From NCBI GenBank assembly GCA_029260615.1, contig JAJDCX010000039.1, positions 1 to 37,770 of the forward strand: DNA of 37,770 nucleotides, written 5' to 3'. Both the position numbers and the translations under genes were made by a program. Within the stretch, counting starts at the first letter, position 1, and every line of letters starts with the position of its first letter. Positions 22,754 to 31,697 of this stretch are shown here, in pieces. The notes beneath the pieces are model-generated. The model was not told the DNA's origin. It worked only from the letters and a program-made list of their open reading frames with translations, and made no database searches. Origin of the DNA: Phycisphaeraceae bacterium. Its GTDB lineage: Bacteria; Planctomycetota; Phycisphaerae; Phycisphaerales; Phycisphaeraceae.

Positions 22754-24010
22754 CTACCCGATCGCTGCGGACATGCCCGCCAATCGTCCCGAGGCCCAGG
22801 CCCATTGGAAGTTGTATCCGCCGATGCGGCCGTCGACGTCGAGGATTTCGCCACAGAGGTAGAGGTCCGGGCAGGTGCGAGATTCCATGGTTGCCAGGTT
22901 TATTTCCGCGAGGGGCACGCCGCCAGCGGTGACTTCGGCGAAGAGGTAGCCGCGGTCACGGACGACCGGTACGGGTAGGGCGGTCAGGGCTTTGACGACG
23001 GCTCGGCGTTGGGGTTTGCTGAGTTGAGCCATGGGTGTGGTGGGGTCCACGTCTGCGCCGTCTGCGGCGAGAGTGTGGGCGAGGCGTCTTTGCACATAGT
23101 CGTAAAGGATGCTGGTGATCCCGGCTGAGCCGTGTGATTCGGTCAACTCAACGAGTTCGGTTTCGATTTGTTCGAATGTTCGGCCGGGGAGGAAGTTGAT
23201 GAGTAGCTGTGTCCCGGGGTCTGTGTTGTGAGAGGCGATCCAGTGTCGGCTGATATCCATCGCGGCGGGTCCGCTTAGACCGAAGTGCGTCATCAGGAGT
23301 GACCCGGTTTGCCGGTGTGTGATTTTTCCGGTTGATGATGCGACGGCAAGTTCGACGTCGGCGGTGAGGCCGGAGAGTCGGGTCAGCCAGTGGCCGTCGG
23401 ACAATACCAGGGGGACCAGTGCGGGGGTGGTTTGGGTGAGTGTGTGGCCTAGAGAAATGGCGAAGCCGTAGGCGAGGCCGTCGCTTCCGGTTTTGGGGAG
23501 GCTCTTGCCGCCGGTGGCGAGGATGAGTTTGCGGGTGTGCAGGTCGCCGTGGGGTGTGCGGAGGGTGAAGTCGTTGTCGGTGCGAGATATTTTGGTGACA
23601 CGGTGTTCGTTGAGGATTGTCGCGCCGGCTTGATTCACCGATTTAAGCAGTGCGTTCAGGACGGTTTGGGCTTTGTCGGTGGTGGGGAAGAGTTTGCCGG
23701 TGTCCTCGCGCTTGAGCTTGACGCCGAGGTCTGCGAAGAAGGTGACGGTGTCGTCTGCGGTGAAGGTTTTGAGCACCTTGGCGATCTGGTTGCGTTTGGA
23801 GCCGGCGAAGTCATTGGGGGTGACGACGTCGTGGGTGACGTTGCAGCGTCCGCCGCCGGAGACGAGGATTTTTGCGCCGATTATTTTAGCGCCGTCGAGT
23901 GCAGCGACCTTGTTTGATGAATCGGCATTTTGGGCGGCGAAGGTTGTTGCCATGAGGCCGGCGGCGCCTGCGCCGACGATGAGGATGTCGTATGGAGGGC
24001 TATTAGCCAT
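22754..24010 (-). CDS. BaiN/YhiN-family FAD-dependent oxidoreductase
   Basis: 418 residues. The N-terminal dinucleotide-binding motif is ILIVGAGAAGLMAT; the family hallmark KILVSGGGRCNVTHD follows, then LATGGKSLPKTGSDGLAYGF and the C-terminal GYNFQWAWASGRLAGMSAA. This matches the HI0933/TIGR00275 family. Its members include a 3-dehydro-bile-acid reductase (BaiN), but most have no known substrate, so I give no physiological role. AAAGG lies six bases before ATG 24010. Confidence 0.88.
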   Translation of the reverse strand: MANSPPYDILIVGAGAAGLMATTFAAQNADSSNKVAALDGAKIIGAKILVSGGGRCNVTHDVVTPNDFAGSKRNQIAKVLKTFTADDTVTFFADLGVKLKREDTGKLFPTTDKAQTVLNALLKSVNQAGATILNEHRVTKISRTDNDFTLRTPHGDLHTRKLILATGGKSLPKTGSDGLAYGFAISLGHTLTQTTPALVPLVLSDGHWLTRLSGLTADVELAVASSTGKITHRQTGSLLMTHFGLSGPAAMDISRHWIASHNTDPGTQLLINFLPGRTFEQIETELVELTESHGSAGITSILYDYVQRRLAHTLAADGADVDPTTPMAQLSKPQRRAVVKALTALPVPVVRDRGYLFAEVTAGGVPLAEINLATMESRTCPDLYLCGEILDVDGRIGGYNFQWAWASGRLAGMSAAIG

Positions 24011-24060
24011 AGGAAAGCCTTTAGCGGTTAGTTAATAGCTGTTAGCAAGAGGCGGGGGGG

Positions 24061-25647
24061 CTATTTGAAGTCGTCGAGGCTGAGGCCGCCGAGGCCCTGG
24101 CCCAGGCTCTTGGCTTCCATGCCGCCCTTGAGGTCTTTGCGGCGGATCTTGGGGGCGGCCTTGTGTGGCGTGGAGGCGGCGTGATCGCTTTGGCTGTGCG
24201 AAGCACCGGCGGGCTTATCAACTGCTTTGAGCGAGAGGCGGACCTTGCGGTCTTCCTCGCTGATATCCAAGACGCGGAACTGCTTGGTGTCCCCGATGTT
24301 TAAGACATCGGTGACGACTGCGACGTGCTTGTTGGCCAGCTCGGAGATGTGGACCAGGCCCTCGACGCCGGTGGCGAGTTCGATGAAGGCACCGAAGTCG
24401 GTGGTGCCGATGACCTTGCCCTCGACGAGGGAGTCCTTGGCGAAGGTGCGTTCGGCACCGATCCAGGGGTCGCCCTGTGCTTGTTTGAGGCTGAGGGTGA
24501 TACGGCGTTTGCCCAGATCGACCGCGATGACGGCAAGGCGGAGGACGTCGCCCTGCTTGACGACCTCTTCGGGCTTGTGGATGCGTTTCCAGCTTATCTC
24601 GCTGACGGGGAGCAGGCCCTCGATGCCGGGCTCGATCTCGATGAACGAGCCGAAGCTGGCGTTGCGGATGACGCGGGCGGAGATCTGGTCGCCGACCTTG
24701 ATCTTGTCCTGGAAGTTTTCCCAGGGGTCGGGTTCGATCTGTTTGAGGCCCAGGCTGATGCGTTCGTTTTCGAGGTCGATCTTGAGAACCTTGACGGTCA
24801 CGGGCTGGCCGGGCTTGAGTACGTCCTTGGGTTTATCGACGTGTGTGTAGCTCATGTCCGAGACGTGGACGAGGCCGTCGATCCCGCCGAGATCGACGAA
24901 GGCGCCGAAGTCTACGATGTTAGAGACCTTGCCTTCGCGTACCTGGCCGATTTCCAGTTCGGCGAGGAGTTTTTTCTTGTCCTTGGACTGGCGGTCGTGC
25001 AGGAGGTGTCGGCGGCTAAGCACGACCTTTTTGCTCTTGCGGTCGATTTCCTGGACGACGGCTTCGAGTTTTTGACCGACGAAGACTTCAAGGTCGTCGA
25101 CGTGGTGGAGGTCGACCTGACTGGCGGGCATGAAAGCGGATATCCCACCGGGCATTTCAAGCTCGAGTCCGCCCTTGTTCTTGGCGATGACACGTGCTTC
25201 GACCACGGCATCGCGTTGGAGTTGATCCCATGTGGAGCGGTTTATCGCGCCTTCCCGTGAGAGGAAGATCAGGCCTTGTTTGTCATCGATGTGATCGACG
25301 ACGAAGTCCATGATCGAGCCGAGCCTGGGTGGGCGGTCGAATTGGACGAAGGGTACGACGCCTTGCATCTTGCCGGTGTCGCCGGTCAACTCGACGAAGA
25401 CATCCTCGCCACGGATGGCGGCGATGCGGCCCCGGCGGATTTGGTGGCGTTGGTCGGGGTGGCCGGCCTCGTCGGTGGCGGGGGTGGCGGCTTGCTGTGT
25501 GGCGTCGGTCTGCTCGTCCTGGGCCATCAGTTCTTCAACGCTCTTGCCTCCCAGCGCATCTGCGATCTCTCGCTCTAGAGCGTTGTCCGTCTCTGTGGCG
25601 GGTGTGGATGGTTCGGTGGGTTCTTGCGGGGGTGTCGGGTCGGTCAT
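24061..25647 (-). CDS. rpsA: 30S ribosomal protein S1 (five S1 domains)
   Basis: 528 residues. S1 brings mRNA to the 30S subunit, above all mRNAs with weak Shine-Dalgarno sequences. Five OB-fold S1 repeats can be read, from about residues 68-130, 145-215, 228-300, 315-385 and 400-470; the best are GKVSNIVDFGAFVDLGGIDG, then LVHVSDMSYTHVDKP, and GKVIGTTDFGAFIELATGVE, then GLVHISELANKHV. Proteobacterial S1 has six. The first 65 residues are acidic and Pro/Thr/Gln-rich; the tail is Lys/Gly-rich. It has no Shine-Dalgarno before ATG 25647, as is usual for rpsA. Several other genes here also lack SD sequences, which would fit heavy use of S1. The 146 bases upstream hold no clear feature. Confidence 0.92.
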   Translation of the reverse strand: MTDPTPPQEPTEPSTPATETDNALEREIADALGGKSVEELMAQDEQTDATQQAATPATDEAGHPDQRHQIRRGRIAAIRGEDVFVELTGDTGKMQGVVPFVQFDRPPRLGSIMDFVVDHIDDKQGLIFLSREGAINRSTWDQLQRDAVVEARVIAKNKGGLELEMPGGISAFMPASQVDLHHVDDLEVFVGQKLEAVVQEIDRKSKKVVLSRRHLLHDRQSKDKKKLLAELEIGQVREGKVSNIVDFGAFVDLGGIDGLVHVSDMSYTHVDKPKDVLKPGQPVTVKVLKIDLENERISLGLKQIEPDPWENFQDKIKVGDQISARVIRNASFGSFIEIEPGIEGLLPVSEISWKRIHKPEEVVKQGDVLRLAVIAVDLGKRRITLSLKQAQGDPWIGAERTFAKDSLVEGKVIGTTDFGAFIELATGVEGLVHISELANKHVAVVTDVLNIGDTKQFRVLDISEEDRKVRLSLKAVDKPAGASHSQSDHAASTPHKAAPKIRRKDLKGGMEAKSLGQGLGGLSLDDFK

Positions 25648-25793
25648 GGGGTTGGTTACCGGGTCGTCTTGGGGCTGTCTTGTCTGCTGGTAAGTCTACA
25701 CGCCGAGGCAGAATTGGACCACTGTCATCGGCGTCTTTAGATCATATCGTGAGTCGGCTGTGGCTGTGAGGCGATCTGAAGTGAGATTTTAGG

Positions 25794-26528
25794 TCAGGTC
25801 TGTGGGATAGGGGGCCTGCCGCGTTGCAGCGGTGGGGGTGGGGGGTGGTTTTTGCTGTATTGCTGCCAAGCCGCGGCGATTTCGTCGGGGTGCATGGGCG
25901 TAAGTTCGGTGGGGATCGGTTTATCCATCACCGGGAGGACTTGGTTGGCTTGGGCCAAGGCGAATCTCACCGCCTGGTCGCCCTGTGGACAATCAAGGGC
26001 GAAGGCTGATATGCCGTACTCGCCGGCACTGGGTAAGGCTCGGTGCTGGGCTGACTGGTCCTCTAGTGAGTAATTCACCCCAAGGAGGCGGACGGCGGCG
26101 TTGATGGATAGCCATTCCGCGACGGTCGGGTCAGGGTGGGCAAGGCCGATACAGCCAACCACACCCCGTTCACGCAGGGTAAACATGGTTTGTAGCATGC
26201 CGCCGCTTTTAATCTCTGCGGGGTCGTCGACGTGCAAGACCAGGGCGTCGATCTTGTCGCGGCCCAGGCATTGGAGGCGTTGGATCACCACGCCCTCTAG
26301 CTGACGGGCAAACGCTGGCTCGGCGACGCCCAGCAGAACGGGCAGGGTTTCGGTATGTGGGCCGGTTTGTTCTAAAAGATCTTCGCTGTCTGACGGGTTG
26401 ATGACGATCAATGACGGGTGAGCTTTGAGATAGTCACGGTCCGGGCCGGCGAGCATGGGCAGGCGCCAGGCGCATGGGCCGACGTTGATGTCGGTGTGTT
26501 CGAGTTTTTGTTGGGCCCAATCGGTCAT
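25794..26528 (-). CDS. Aldo/keto-reductase-like protein without catalytic residues
   Basis: 244 residues. The middle aligns with the second half of the aldo/keto reductase barrel: LQCLGRDKIDALVLHVDDPA (the barrel strand with its His), TLRERGVVGCIGLAHP (normally the G-K-I-R-x-I-G-V-S strand) and LLGVNYSLEDQ, then YGISAFAL. The first 85 residues do not contain the AKR start (the D-T-A-x2-Y-G-x-E block with catalytic Asp and Tyr) nor the catalytic Lys. Only the His of the tetrad remains, so reductase activity is unlikely. The tail is Pro-rich. Its ATG overlaps the stop of the upstream mpg gene by four bases, so the two are translationally coupled. Role unknown. Confidence 0.7.
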   Translation of the reverse strand: MTDWAQQKLEHTDINVGPCAWRLPMLAGPDRDYLKAHPSLIVINPSDSEDLLEQTGPHTETLPVLLGVAEPAFARQLEGVVIQRLQCLGRDKIDALVLHVDDPAEIKSGGMLQTMFTLRERGVVGCIGLAHPDPTVAEWLSINAAVRLLGVNYSLEDQSAQHRALPSAGEYGISAFALDCPQGDQAVRFALAQANQVLPVMDKPIPTELTPMHPDEIAAAWQQYSKNHPPPPPLQRGRPPIPQT

Positions 26529-27142
26529 CTTGGTTTACTGACGTGGGGGTTGTCGGTGATGTAGAAACGCAGGGGCTTGTGGGCCCACTCCTGTGCGTAG
26601 CTTACACCGACACGCGGGGCGGTGGTGATATGGGAGGTGGGGATCGGTGTTTTGCGGAGGCGTTCGATGAATAGGGGTGGGCCTTTGATGAGATTGTGGC
26701 CGTCCAGAGTGCGGTCGATATTCAGGGCCTGGCAGAGCTTTGCGGGGCCGGAGCAGAGGTCGGTGTCACGGCGGGCGGCTTTGCGGTGTTGGTACATCAT
26801 GTCGGTGTTTTCGGTGGGCTCCAGGGCGCGGATGAGCACGGCGACGGGGTGGTCGGGGACGGAGGCGACGACATTCATGCAGTGGTGCATGCCGTAGGTG
26901 AAGTAGACGTAGGCGTGGCCACCGGGTTGCCACATGGATTCGTTGCGTGGGGTGCGTCGGTTGCCGAAGGTGTGTGCCGCTTTGTCTATTTCGCCAAGGT
27001 AGGCTTCGACCTCGACGATGGTGCCGGCGAGGCGTGTGTTGTTTTGAGGATCAAGGGTGCGTACCAGGCGCTGGCCTAGCAGGGCGCGGGCGAGGGGGAT
27101 GGGGTTGCGTTGATAGAAAGTTTTTGTGAGGCGAGGGGGCAT
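26525..27142 (-). CDS. mpg: Alkyladenine (3-methyladenine) DNA glycosylase
   Basis: 205 residues, the normal size of the AAG/MPG family (PF02245), which removes alkylated and deaminated purines in base excision repair. Visible blocks: ALARALLGQRLVR near the start, AGTIVEVEAYLGEIDKAAHT with the active-site Glu, HAYVYFTYGMHHCMNVVASV with the DNA-intercalating Tyr region, and CSGPAKLCQALNI. The usual Gly-Pro-Pro before GHAYVY is here WQPGGHAYVY. It is coupled by a four-base overlap to the AKR-like gene. No AlkA or Ada gene is adjacent. Confidence 0.93.
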   Translation of the reverse strand: MPPRLTKTFYQRNPIPLARALLGQRLVRTLDPQNNTRLAGTIVEVEAYLGEIDKAAHTFGNRRTPRNESMWQPGGHAYVYFTYGMHHCMNVVASVPDHPVAVLIRALEPTENTDMMYQHRKAARRDTDLCSGPAKLCQALNIDRTLDGHNLIKGPPLFIERLRKTPIPTSHITTAPRVGVSYAQEWAHKPLRFYITDNPHVSKPR

Positions 27143-27155
27143 GGGGGGATGAGGA

Positions 27156-27188
27156 CTGATTTATGATCTGTGATTGCTGATTTATGAT
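27156..27188. repeat. Direct repeat CTGATTTATGAT
   Basis: Two exact 12-base copies (27156-27167 and 27177-27188) nine bases apart in the AT-rich gap before mpg. It looks like low-complexity spacer of the kind dispersed between genes here; no gene is seen in 27143-27252. Confidence 0.5.
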
Positions 27189-27252
27189 TTTGGGATGTGT
27201 GTTTAGGGGGCGGGTGTGGGGGATATTGGTGGGATCGCTAAGCCGCAAGCGT

Positions 27253-28953
27253 TTATTGGGTGGTACTTCGCCACCTGGACAGTGGGATCATGCCAGCGGT
27301 CATGACGGCTAACTGTGTGGCGACGAAGAGGAGCATCCACATGACGGCGGAGTCCATGAAGCCGTAGCTGTGCAGGCCGACGCCCAGCATGTTGGTGCCG
27401 AACCAGCTCCATGCGGTGACGATGTTGCCAAAGACGGCGAGGACGGCGACACCACGGGCCTTGACCATGCCGCCCCAGCGTGCGTGGAGTATCAGGGCGT
27501 TCATCAGGACGATCAGGACCGCGCCGTTTTCCTTGGGGTCCCAGCCCCAGAAGCGTCCCCAGCTCTGGTCGGCCCAGATGCCGCCTAGGACGGTGCCGAC
27601 GAAGCTGAATAAGAGAGCGAAGGCGATCACGCCGTACATCATCTTGGCGAGGGTTTTATTGCGTTCCGAGGTGAGGCTTGGGGTGTAGACGCCCATGAGG
27701 ATGTAGGCGATGCCCAGGAAGCCTGCGAGGAAAGTTGCGGAGTAGCCGATGGTGACGGTGATGACGTGGGTGGACAGCCAGAAGTTGGAGTCGAGGACGG
27801 CCTGCATCATGTTCATGGTGTCGCCGTCGGCGAGGTTGTGGGCGATGATGAGTGTGACGAACCCGATCACGGCCGAGAGCGCTGCGCCCATGCCGTTTTT
27901 GAATAGCCATTCGAGGAACAATCCCATCGCGACGCAGAACCAGCCTAAGAATACGGCGGAGGAGTAGAGATTGGTGACCGGTGCGTAGCCCTGCATGTAG
28001 ACCCGGGCGGCGAGGCCGAAGGTGTGCAGGATGAAGGTGACCACCAGCACGGCGACGGTCGCCCGCGCAAAAGCGGTGGAAATTACCGAGCCTTTCAGGC
28101 CTGCGGTCAGCAGTGACCCGCAGACCAGGAGGAACGCCAGCACATACAGGACGGTGCCCTGGTAGAAGGGTTGGAGTTGATTGAAGAAGACCTCGAAGCG
28201 GGCCTTGCGTGTGATGTCGGGCATCTGCTGGTCGAGCATCGTGGCGTAGTCGGCGAGTTCGCTATTGAAGCGGTCGGGCTCCTGATTTTGATACGCCATG
28301 AGGATATATCCCAGGCGTTTGGCGGCGGCGCTGGGTTCGGGGTGTGCTTCGTGGCCTTCGTGTTCTGGGTGCGGTGCGCGGAGGTCTTGGACCAGGGGCC
28401 GCCAGTCTTCGCCTTGGGCCAGAGGTGGGACGGCGTAGGGGGTGTGCCAATCGCGCAACGAGGTGTAGACATTCACATGGCTAAATAATTCGGAGAGCTG
28501 GCGTTGGTAGACGGTCATGTTCTTGCGTTCGACGTTTTCGATGAGGGCTGACTGTTGGGACAGGGCCTGGCGGTGTTCGAATATGTGGTCGAAGGAAAAC
28601 CGTTTCTGGTCGCTGTTGACGGCCCCGATCAGGCTTTTGACATCGGGGTGATCGACGCGGAAGACTTCGTATTTTCCGGCCTCGTGTGGGCGGGCCACTA
28701 AATCAATCAGCCAACGGATCGCGGGCCGACGTTTGCCATCCAATGTGGCGGTCTGGCGGTCGCTGACGATCATGAGGCTGTTGCGTGCGACGGTGTCCAG
28801 CGGCTTGGTCCGTCCACCGGCAGACACGGGCAGGCGGGCCAGCGTGTCCAGGTCATATAAGCCCGAATCGTGTTTGGGCATCACCGGCCTGGCGATCACG
28901 ATCAGGCTAAGCAGCACGGCGACGATAGGGATTATTTTTACGGGCTTGTTCAT
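27253..28953 (-). CDS. ccsA: Cytochrome c biogenesis protein CcsA/ResC
   Basis: 566 residues. With ResB it exports haem and attaches it to apocytochromes c (system II). The tryptophan-rich haem-handling signature is WGRFWGWDPKENGA (about residue 464), in a C-terminal membrane domain of about eight helices with conserved His residues (for example in LSTHVITVTIG). The first 240 residues are an exported domain after one signal-anchor helix; its start, LARLPVSAGGRTKPLDTVAR, is typical of CcsA proteins outside the Gram-positives. A frame is open back to 29028, but ATG 28953 overlaps the resB stop (ATGA) and starts the signal-anchor. Confidence 0.93.
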   Translation of the reverse strand: MNKPVKIIPIVAVLLSLIVIARPVMPKHDSGLYDLDTLARLPVSAGGRTKPLDTVARNSLMIVSDRQTATLDGKRRPAIRWLIDLVARPHEAGKYEVFRVDHPDVKSLIGAVNSDQKRFSFDHIFEHRQALSQQSALIENVERKNMTVYQRQLSELFSHVNVYTSLRDWHTPYAVPPLAQGEDWRPLVQDLRAPHPEHEGHEAHPEPSAAAKRLGYILMAYQNQEPDRFNSELADYATMLDQQMPDITRKARFEVFFNQLQPFYQGTVLYVLAFLLVCGSLLTAGLKGSVISTAFARATVAVLVVTFILHTFGLAARVYMQGYAPVTNLYSSAVFLGWFCVAMGLFLEWLFKNGMGAALSAVIGFVTLIIAHNLADGDTMNMMQAVLDSNFWLSTHVITVTIGYSATFLAGFLGIAYILMGVYTPSLTSERNKTLAKMMYGVIAFALLFSFVGTVLGGIWADQSWGRFWGWDPKENGAVLIVLMNALILHARWGGMVKARGVAVLAVFGNIVTAWSWFGTNMLGVGLHSYGFMDSAVMWMLLFVATQLAVMTAGMIPLSRWRSTTQ

Positions 28954-30284
28954 CGTCTTGTCCTGCTGACGAACTTGGAGAGCATCACGCCGAAGTGGAG
29001 GATCAGGCCCAGGGAGACCAGGGCGCATGCGGCGTAGGGCAGCAGCCAGCCGGGGTTGCGCACGACCTGGAGGATGGTGCGGGTCTCGCCGAAGTATCCG
29101 CTTTGGTAGAAGGTTTCGCCGCGGTAGCGCAGCGGGTGGTTCATGTAGATCAGCACGGTGCGGTCGGTGTGGTTGGCGGGGTCGGTGAGTCGGACCTCGC
29201 TGGAGAAGTTTCTAGCGACCTGGGTGCCGACGAACTTGTCGTGTTTGAAGTCGATGAGGTGGAGGGTGTAGGGCTTGTAGTCACGTTTGAAACGCAGCTC
29301 GATGAGGTAGGTCTTGTCGCCGACGGTGACGGGTTGCCGGGTGTCACCCATGCCGATGCCGTGCAGGGGGGCAAGCCAGGTGCCCAGGGGTTGGCCGTTG
29401 TGGATCAGCTTCATGTAGACGGCGGGTGCATCGACTCGGCCGCCCTCGACGCCGGTGGCGGTGGGGATCTGCGTGGCGAGGGCCATCGTGCCCATGCCCT
29501 TTGTTGCGGGGTTGTTCTCCCAGCGTTGGGGCTCGGCACTCATCGGGCCTTGGAGTTGGGCGTTGGGCATCCAGTCTATGACCTGGATATCAAAGGGGAG
29601 TAGCTCGTTTTGAATCGCGGCTCCCCCGGCTCCATCTTTGTGGTCGGCAAGCACCGACTGCGGCACGATCACCACGTTATCGTGACCTTCCGGGGACGGG
29701 TCCACGATGGCCAACTCGACTTCGCGGATGTCGTGGGCGTAGTTAGCGCTGTGGCCCTCGTCGATGGGCATCTGCCACTCGACGGCGAACAGGCCGGTGA
29801 CCAGCTCGCCGGTCAGTAGGAGGATCAGCCCGACGTGGGTGGTGATGATCCCGGCCCGCTTCCAAGGGATAATTGCATGCCACAAGAGGAAGGGCCACAA
29901 TGAAAAGAACAATAGTATGGTAGCGATACTTTTCCAGGTGAACTTGCCCCGCCCTGAATGGGTCGGAAACAGATTGATAAATGCCTGGAGGATCTTGCCT
30001 GGTTTCCATTGGATTTTGAAACGCACGGCGTGGGCGGCGATCAGATTTACGAGCATCAGGATGCAGATGCTGTACCCGCCGATGAACGGCACCTTCAATC
30101 CCGCGATGCCGATGGGCATCATCAGCCAGAGCGAACGGAAGTATTCATCCACGACCGCCCAGTTGCCCTGGTATTTCTGCGCGATCGTGCCGGCGAGGAT
30201 GAGGACCATGGCTGCGGCGAACAGCGCGACGGTCAGGCGTAGTGATGCCACCGGGCTCAGGGCTTTTTTGATTGTGTTATTCAT
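28950..30284 (-). CDS. resB: Cytochrome c biogenesis protein ResB (CcsB/Ccs1)
   Basis: 444 residues. ResB partners CcsA in haem delivery. The start SPVASLRLTVALFAAAMVLI is the typical first helix; further membrane segments lie near residues 58-85 and 125-145, and a last one at about 410-430 (LLPYAACALVSLGLILHFGV) after a large periplasmic domain. The motif RYRGETFYQSGYF near the end is a family hallmark. ATG 30284 overlaps the end of the upstream lipoprotein gene by eight bases and has a GGGGGGA ribosome site; the longer frame to 30362 starts inside that gene. Confidence 0.9.
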   Translation of the reverse strand: MNNTIKKALSPVASLRLTVALFAAAMVLILAGTIAQKYQGNWAVVDEYFRSLWLMMPIGIAGLKVPFIGGYSICILMLVNLIAAHAVRFKIQWKPGKILQAFINLFPTHSGRGKFTWKSIATILLFFSLWPFLLWHAIIPWKRAGIITTHVGLILLLTGELVTGLFAVEWQMPIDEGHSANYAHDIREVELAIVDPSPEGHDNVVIVPQSVLADHKDGAGGAAIQNELLPFDIQVIDWMPNAQLQGPMSAEPQRWENNPATKGMGTMALATQIPTATGVEGGRVDAPAVYMKLIHNGQPLGTWLAPLHGIGMGDTRQPVTVGDKTYLIELRFKRDYKPYTLHLIDFKHDKFVGTQVARNFSSEVRLTDPANHTDRTVLIYMNHPLRYRGETFYQSGYFGETRTILQVVRNPGWLLPYAACALVSLGLILHFGVMLSKFVSRTRR

Positions 30285-30981
30285 CGGGCGTCCCCCCAGT
30301 TCCCCCGGTTCCCTCGGTTTCTTCGATTCCCCCGGATTCTCCGAATGTGACGGACTCGACAAACTCGACGAATGTTTGTTTGTGTTGTGTGACGGTGTCG
30401 TTGGGGCCGATCATTTTGAAGAACCAGGTCTGGTTCTCCTGGGGGCGGGGGACCAGGACGACGAGCATGCGCTCTATCCCGGCGGAGACGCCATCAGGTG
30501 AGGCGAGGTCGATCAGCCCGGCGGGGGCGGCGTCCACATGGATCGCGGTCATGGGTTGATCTTCGATCACCTCGATGGGTTCGAGGCCGACCTGTCGCCG
30601 CCAGCGATTGATGTTTGCGAGGATGCCGCCAGCCTGGCCGGTCAGCGGGGTGACCGTGACCCGAGCTGCCCCAGATGTCTCGGTCTGATCGGACCCGTTG
30701 GGCACATCAAAGGACGCCATCGCCATACTTGAGCCGGCGGTGAGCAGTTGCCAGCCGTCGGGTTGTTCCCAGGTGATCTTTGGTGCCGCCGCGCTTGGGG
30801 CGTTGGCGGAGGTCATGGGTGCGGGTGGGGTGTAGGGGGCGGCTTTGGGTGCCTGGTAGGAATGGACTTGCTCGTCATCACACCCCGGCAAGGTGCAGAT
30901 TGCCAACACGGCACAGGTCGGTATTAACAGCCCAAGGTGCTTGGGCCCGGTGCAGCGGTGGTGTTTAGAATATTTGTCCAT
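30277..30981 (-). CDS. Lipoprotein encoded upstream of resB
   Basis: 234 residues. The lipobox TLPGC (Cys34) ends a signal peptide with an unusually long, basic n-region (MDKYSKHHRCTGPKH). The mature start is Pro/Ala-rich; the middle (WEQPDGWQLLTAGSSMAMAS, then RVTVTPLTGQAGGILANINR and WRRQVGLEPIE) is reminiscent of a small folded domain in planctomycete lipoproteins of unknown function. The tail is Gly/Glu/Thr-rich. Its end overlaps resB by eight bases, so it is co-translated with resB and ccsA and may assist cytochrome maturation; that is inference from position only. A frame is open to 31080, but ATG 30981 starts the signal peptide. Confidence 0.75.
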   Translation of the reverse strand: MDKYSKHHRCTGPKHLGLLIPTCAVLAICTLPGCDDEQVHSYQAPKAAPYTPPAPMTSANAPSAAAPKITWEQPDGWQLLTAGSSMAMASFDVPNGSDQTETSGAARVTVTPLTGQAGGILANINRWRRQVGLEPIEVIEDQPMTAIHVDAAPAGLIDLASPDGVSAGIERMLVVLVPRPQENQTWFFKMIGPNDTVTQHKQTFVEFVESVTFGESGGIEETEGTGGTGGTPDE

Positions 30982-31134
30982 GCGAGTCGGCGTCCTAACA
31001 AGCCGGTGGTGGTGGGGTGGGGATTCTAGCAGTAAAGACGTGTATCGTCCCGGCTGTGGCGGTGGGGTGAATCCGTGCATACAATCGCCGCGCTTTTAGC
31101 GAGACAAGAACCGTCGGCAGATGGACTGTCGGCC

Positions 31135-31545
31135 ATGGGAGATCGCTTGGTGCGGGTATTAGGAACGCTATTGATGATCGGGCTGGGCGGCGCGATCGGT
31201 GCGATGATGCGGGTGAGCCTCACGGCGGCGATCAACCTGGCCCCGATCGGGCCGTGGAAGCTGGGGACGCTGGCGGTGAATATCATCGGCTGCTTTCTCT
31301 TTGGGCTGATCTGGGCCCGGGCGGATATGAAGATGCAACTGGAGGCCCCGGCCACGCTCGCGCTGCTGGGGGGGTTCATCGGGGCGTTTACGACGTTCTC
31401 GACGTTTGCCTTCCAGACCGCCGAACTTTCCCGGCAATCGGACTATATCTGGGCGGCGGTCAACCTGATCGCACACAACGGGCTGGGGATCGCTATGGTG
31501 TTCGCCGGGATCGCGGTGGCCAAGGGGGTCACGCAGGTCGGTTAA
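31135..31545 (+). CDS. crcB: CrcB/Fluc fluoride channel
   Basis: 136 residues with four membrane helices. Fluc channels export fluoride as antiparallel dimers. Family motifs: GLGGAIGAMMRVSL, GTLAVNIIGCFLFGLIW and GGFIGAFTTFSTFAFQT, which supplies the pore Phe and Thr residues. An in-frame GTG at 31075 with GGGGTG upstream would add 20 residues outside the family; I prefer ATG 31135, though its ribosome site is weak. I looked for a fluoride riboswitch upstream and found no convincing one. It is divergent from the lipoprotein-resB-ccsA operon. Confidence 0.93.
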   Translation: MGDRLVRVLGTLLMIGLGGAIGAMMRVSLTAAINLAPIGPWKLGTLAVNIIGCFLFGLIWARADMKMQLEAPATLALLGGFIGAFTTFSTFAFQTAELSRQSDYIWAAVNLIAHNGLGIAMVFAGIAVAKGVTQVG

Positions 31546-31618
31546 AGGCCCTTGGACAGTGTGGCCGAGAGGTTTCGAGGGCGGAAGGCGGGGGTGTTGG
31601 GAATATAAAAGCCGACCG

Positions 31619-31647
31619 TTGGTGGTTGGTAGTGTCTTAGTTACAAT
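31619..31647 (+). promoter_or_regulatory. Candidate promoter of the korA operon
   Basis: TTGGTG (31619-31624), 17-base spacer, TACAAT (31642-31647; five of six to consensus), about 50 bases before korA, in an AT-rich pocket of otherwise GC-rich DNA. Confidence 0.45.
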
Positions 31648-31697
31648 AATGCTATTGAAGAATAAGTCGTTTTTGCCGGGGACAGGAGCCGTCGCTC

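Noticed and set aside
24325-25260. Long plus-strand frame opposite the S1 protein gene, and similar long frames opposite fliD (3757-4593, 5410-6444)
   Set aside because: They are mirror frames caused by GC-rich codon bias. The opposite strand carries clear conserved domains, and the translations look like low-complexity Ser/Val/Asp-rich or Arg-rich sequence without family motifs.
31021-31134. Fluoride riboswitch ahead of crcB
   Set aside because: I looked for the small pseudoknot with its conserved GGNGAUGG-like start and CUGAUG segment and found no convincing match. The region also overlaps the upstream part of the divergent operon.
31640-31670. A dif recombination site in the AT-rich gap before korA
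   Set aside because: Aligned with the bacterial dif consensus, the stretch matches only about half of the XerD arm and fewer positions in the XerC arm. It is better explained as a promoter, so it is left only as a place to check.
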